Shown piece after piece: positions 61,893 to 64,000 of a stretch of DNA of 64,000 nucleotides. Origin of the DNA: Chryseotalea sanaruensis (GTDB taxonomy: Bacteria > Bacteroidota > Bacteroidia > Cytophagales > Cyclobacteriaceae); contig NZ_BHXQ01000008.1 of NCBI RefSeq assembly GCF_003990915.1, positions 1 to 64,000 of the forward strand, given 5' to 3'. The notes beneath the pieces were generated by a model, which saw only the letters and a list, made by a program, of their open reading frames with translations, was not told the origin of the DNA and ran no database searches. A program made the position numbers and the translations under genes. Each line of letters begins with the position of its first letter. The stretch's first letter is position 1.

Positions 61893-62990
61893 TTACAGGT
61901 ACCCATTGCTGTACGATAACAATCGAGTAAGTTTCACGGCCCTAATCAAATCGAATTGCATAGCAGCAACAATGCTATGCATCGCAATCAGTTGCCTGTC
62001 AATAGACATTGCATCGCGCGTACAAAATCTATCGATGGCAACTTTAGCCTGACTGTATCCCTCCGCCTCAAATGTTTCCAAAACGGAGATTGAGTTTTCT
62101 TCTGTTGTTATTATTCGCTGTTTTGGCTTGTATCCCATCTGTTCAATTACCAACTCTGCCACCTGCCAGGTTGACCATGGATTTTGCCCCGTTATCAGAT
62201 TTCCATCTTTGCTCACTTTGTTAAGGTACATAAAACCTTCATTAAAGCTTGCCCCATTTTCAATGAGTTTGTCTTGCAATAGAAAAGGAAATATTTCGGC
62301 TGCATCCGGAATAAGCAACAACTCTTCTTTATTGGTAAAACTACTGATTTGACGATTTGCTAATAGTAATGCTCCGCTACTGAGTGTAACGTTGACAAGT
62401 GCTGCTGGACCATGGCATACTGCACTCACTATTTTACCGGACTCATAATATTCTCTTACGAGCGATTGAATGTATTCATTGTCTGGAAAATCGTACATCG
62501 TGCCTTTGCCACCTACAAAATACACAGCCTGATAAGCCTTTGGATCTACGTCTTTCATTGCAATGCTACCCTTTATTTTTGCTTGCGCAAAAGCGTCATT
62601 CAAAAAAGCGTAATCATATTCATTCATGTCATCGCCATCAATGACCGCAGGTGGTGCGCCACCCAGCGGACTGGCCACATCCACCTCAAAACCATTGGCC
62701 TGAAAAACATAATAAGCGCGGGACAACTCTGTCAACTCAAACCCCGTGCTTTTACCACTGCTTCCCATTTGGCTGGTGCTAGTGACTACTGCCAATATTT
62801 TCCCTCGGTTGGGAACAATGTTTTCTGTAAGATAGGGAAGCTCAGCAGGTGAAACAGCCTTGATATCCTTTACTGATTCGGGGGATGGAGGAAGCAAGCT
62901 CATGAACCATACCCCGAACAAAACAATGGTTACAAACAATCCTGCTAAAACAATCAGGGACCACTTGATGATTTTTCTTTTACCAGACAT
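61893..62990 (-). CDS. Membrane-anchored DJ-1/PfpI (Hsp31-like) protein
   Basis: 365 residues. A TM segment (about 9-31) anchors a DJ-1/PfpI domain (about 62-290). The nucleophile elbow is SAVCHGPAAL with Cys192; STGFELTEL provides the conserved acidic partner Glu85. It is closest in layout to Hsp31-type glyoxalase III or chaperones (TSTSQMGSSGKSTGFEL start). A C-terminal extension of about 65 residues (KVAIDRFCTRDAMSIDRQL, helical) is not part of the usual fold and I do not recognise it. It may detoxify methylglyoxal or remove glycation adducts at the membrane. It is followed on the left by repeats. Confidence 0.82.
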   Translation of the reverse strand: MSGKRKIIKWSLIVLAGLFVTIVLFGVWFMSLLPPSPESVKDIKAVSPAELPYLTENIVPNRGKILAVVTSTSQMGSSGKSTGFELTELSRAYYVFQANGFEVDVASPLGGAPPAVIDGDDMNEYDYAFLNDAFAQAKIKGSIAMKDVDPKAYQAVYFVGGKGTMYDFPDNEYIQSLVREYYESGKIVSAVCHGPAALVNVTLSSGALLLANRQISSFTNKEELLLIPDAAEIFPFLLQDKLIENGASFNEGFMYLNKVSKDGNLITGQNPWSTWQVAELVIEQMGYKPKQRIITTEENSISVLETFEAEGYSQAKVAIDRFCTRDAMSIDRQLIAMHSIVAAMQFDLIRAVKLTRLLSYSNGYL

Positions 62991-63071
62991 AACTTAATTT
63001 GTTTATGCTGCAAAAATGTGTCTATCAAATGGAAAAGGCTCTTCAAATGATCATTTCGAAAGAGAAAAAGA

Positions 63072-64000
63072 TCATTTTAACAGTTGCTGGCGGTATATCA
63101 TAGGTGTTTCACCTGTTTGCTTTTTAAAAGCCGTGTTGAAACTGGAGATGCTGTTAAACCCTACCTCATAAGCGATAGAAGCTATGGTTTTGTTTTTGAA
63201 TTCCTCCAAGTGGAGCAAGCGTTTCGACTCCTCAATCCTGAAAGCATTTACAAAACCATTGAAGTTCCTGGCACTTTTTTGATTGATCACCTGCGAGAGA
63301 ATTTGTGGACTTACATGTAGCGACTCACTTAATAATTTTAATGTGAGGTTGGCGTTTTGAAATTGCTTTTCATCCACAATGAGTTTTAATGCTTTGGCAT
63401 AGATATGGTCACTTTGTTCCTCCGAAATAGGTGTTGTTTTGTATTTAATATGGTCGATCTTGGGAATGTACCCTTGGCTGATAACGATATAGCTTATTAC
63501 ATAGGCTACAACAGAATAGAGAATAGGCCCAATCACATAAGGGATAACATCGTCAAACAGGTTGAGTACATAAGCCACCCAAATAACGAGAAGTCCGTAA
63601 AAAAACAGGCGCAATAAAACAAAGGTGTCCAGGCTAAGTCCGGCATCTTTTTGTTGAAGTACATACCGATAACTAAAAAACAGGTAAACAAGAAAATGAA
63701 GGTAGTAGGAAATAAAAAGTGTTACGAATAATGCGAGCGGCAAAGTTGCCGTGTGTTGCTCTTCTAGTAATAATCCAATGATGAAGCCGATGATTGCTGG
63801 GATGAAATGGAGAAAGTGCTTAGGAGTAAGCCGAAATGATTTGCGTGTACAAGAGAGTGCAAAGAGATAATAAAACGGCCCAATAGCCATGATAGTGCTG
63901 AGTCCGACAAAAATGATTTTGATGTCAATGTTGCCGGTGAATTCCAGAAACACTGATTTCCCAACCCTGAAGGATAGAACAATTAGCAGTGCACTTAGTA
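63072..64000 (-). CDS. Membrane AraC-family regulator (partial, start beyond window)
   Basis: At least 309 codons are open to the window edge; the GTG at 63953 is not a good start because a hydrophobic stretch (ALLIVLSF) continues upstream in frame. Several TM segments, about six in view, are followed by a cytosolic linker and a C-terminal AraC HTH pair: LTLKLLSESLHVSPQILSQV and TIASIAYEVGFNSISSFNTAF, then KQTGETPMIYRQQ. This multi-TM plus AraC type is frequent in Bacteroidota; the membrane part should sense a ligand. It is 81 bp upstream of the Hsp31-like gene on the same strand and may regulate it. Confidence 0.88.
   Translation of the reverse strand, partial: LSALLIVLSFRVGKSVFLEFTGNIDIKIIFVGLSTIMAIGPFYYLFALSCTRKSFRLTPKHFLHFIPAIIGFIIGLLLEEQHTATLPLALFVTLFISYYLHFLVYLFFSYRYVLQQKDAGLSLDTFVLLRLFFYGLLVIWVAYVLNLFDDVIPYVIGPILYSVVAYVISYIVISQGYIPKIDHIKYKTTPISEEQSDHIYAKALKLIVDEKQFQNANLTLKLLSESLHVSPQILSQVINQKSARNFNGFVNAFRIEESKRLLHLEEFKNKTIASIAYEVGFNSISSFNTAFKKQTGETPMIYRQQLLK

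Noticed and set aside
61662..61919. 85-codon + strand ORF
   Set aside because: GTG start, low-complexity composition, no motif, and it overlaps the end of the convergent Hsp31-like gene.

Overview
The window looks like a chromosomal segment of a Bacteroidota bacterium, most likely order Cytophagales. Supporting signs: moderately AT-rich DNA; no Shine-Dalgarno signals in front of most genes; a fused CcoN/CcoO cbb3 oxidase; a DUF4476 protein; a TonB-dependent receptor; many sensor kinases with 7TM-DISM-type sensory regions; TPR proteins with a TM segment and a LuxR-like helix-turn-helix; and the relic of a type IX secretion C-terminal domain. There is no rRNA, CRISPR array, phage module or complete insertion sequence. 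One tRNA (Cys) is present, and the window opens in the 3' end of a tRNA-like or tmRNA gene.

Layout. 0-8 kb: envelope and housekeeping genes (coiled-coil lipoprotein, NlpC/P60 hydrolase, GlcD-type FAD dehydrogenase, GCS2-family ligase, asparagine synthetase, PepSY membrane protein). 8-17 kb: a dense minus-strand signalling block. One likely operon holds a GAF/coiled-coil protein, a single-domain globin, a membrane histidine kinase, a 78-residue protein and a FIST-like protein. Beside it lie an AraC regulator overlapping a 7TM-type kinase, and a PAS kinase. 17-34 kb: two paralogous TPR/LuxR regulators bracket SpoIIAA/STAS-like proteins, a DJ-1/ThuA fusion lipoprotein, a DinB protein, a T9SS-domain relic and a second putative signalling operon (YfiR, TonB receptor, DUF4476, two STAS-like proteins, 7TM kinase). 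None of the four kinases between 9 and 27 kb has a receiver-domain partner in this window.

34-37.5 kb is a small accessory patch: a REP-associated (Y1) transposase whose own reading frame contains two long palindromes, a GC-rich structured intergenic element and an unrecognised 324-residue protein. 37.5-45 kb is core: tRNA-Cys, ribosomal protein S1, and the glyoxylate bypass (aceB, aceA) divergent from a RamB/ScfR-type regulator, with six TTCGCT/AGCGAA half-sites in the shared upstream region.

45-56 kb is a microaerobic respiration region. Universal stress proteins and a PAS kinase paired with a receiver-Crp fusion regulator sit next to a ccoNO-ccoQ-ccoP-ccoG-ccoH-TauE/SafE cluster. Matching ATGAY-TTTT-GTCA sites precede the kinase/stress-protein pair and ccoN, which suggests that the receiver-Crp protein controls both. 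56-64 kb holds a YARHG lipoprotein, a DUF2306 membrane protein, a penicillin-acylase-family lipoprotein, a YtfI/YtfJ-like pair known mainly from spore formers, a membrane-anchored DJ-1/Hsp31-like protein and a truncated membrane AraC regulator. Hairpin repeats of a GTC...GAC type are scattered through the intergenic DNA of 45-62 kb.
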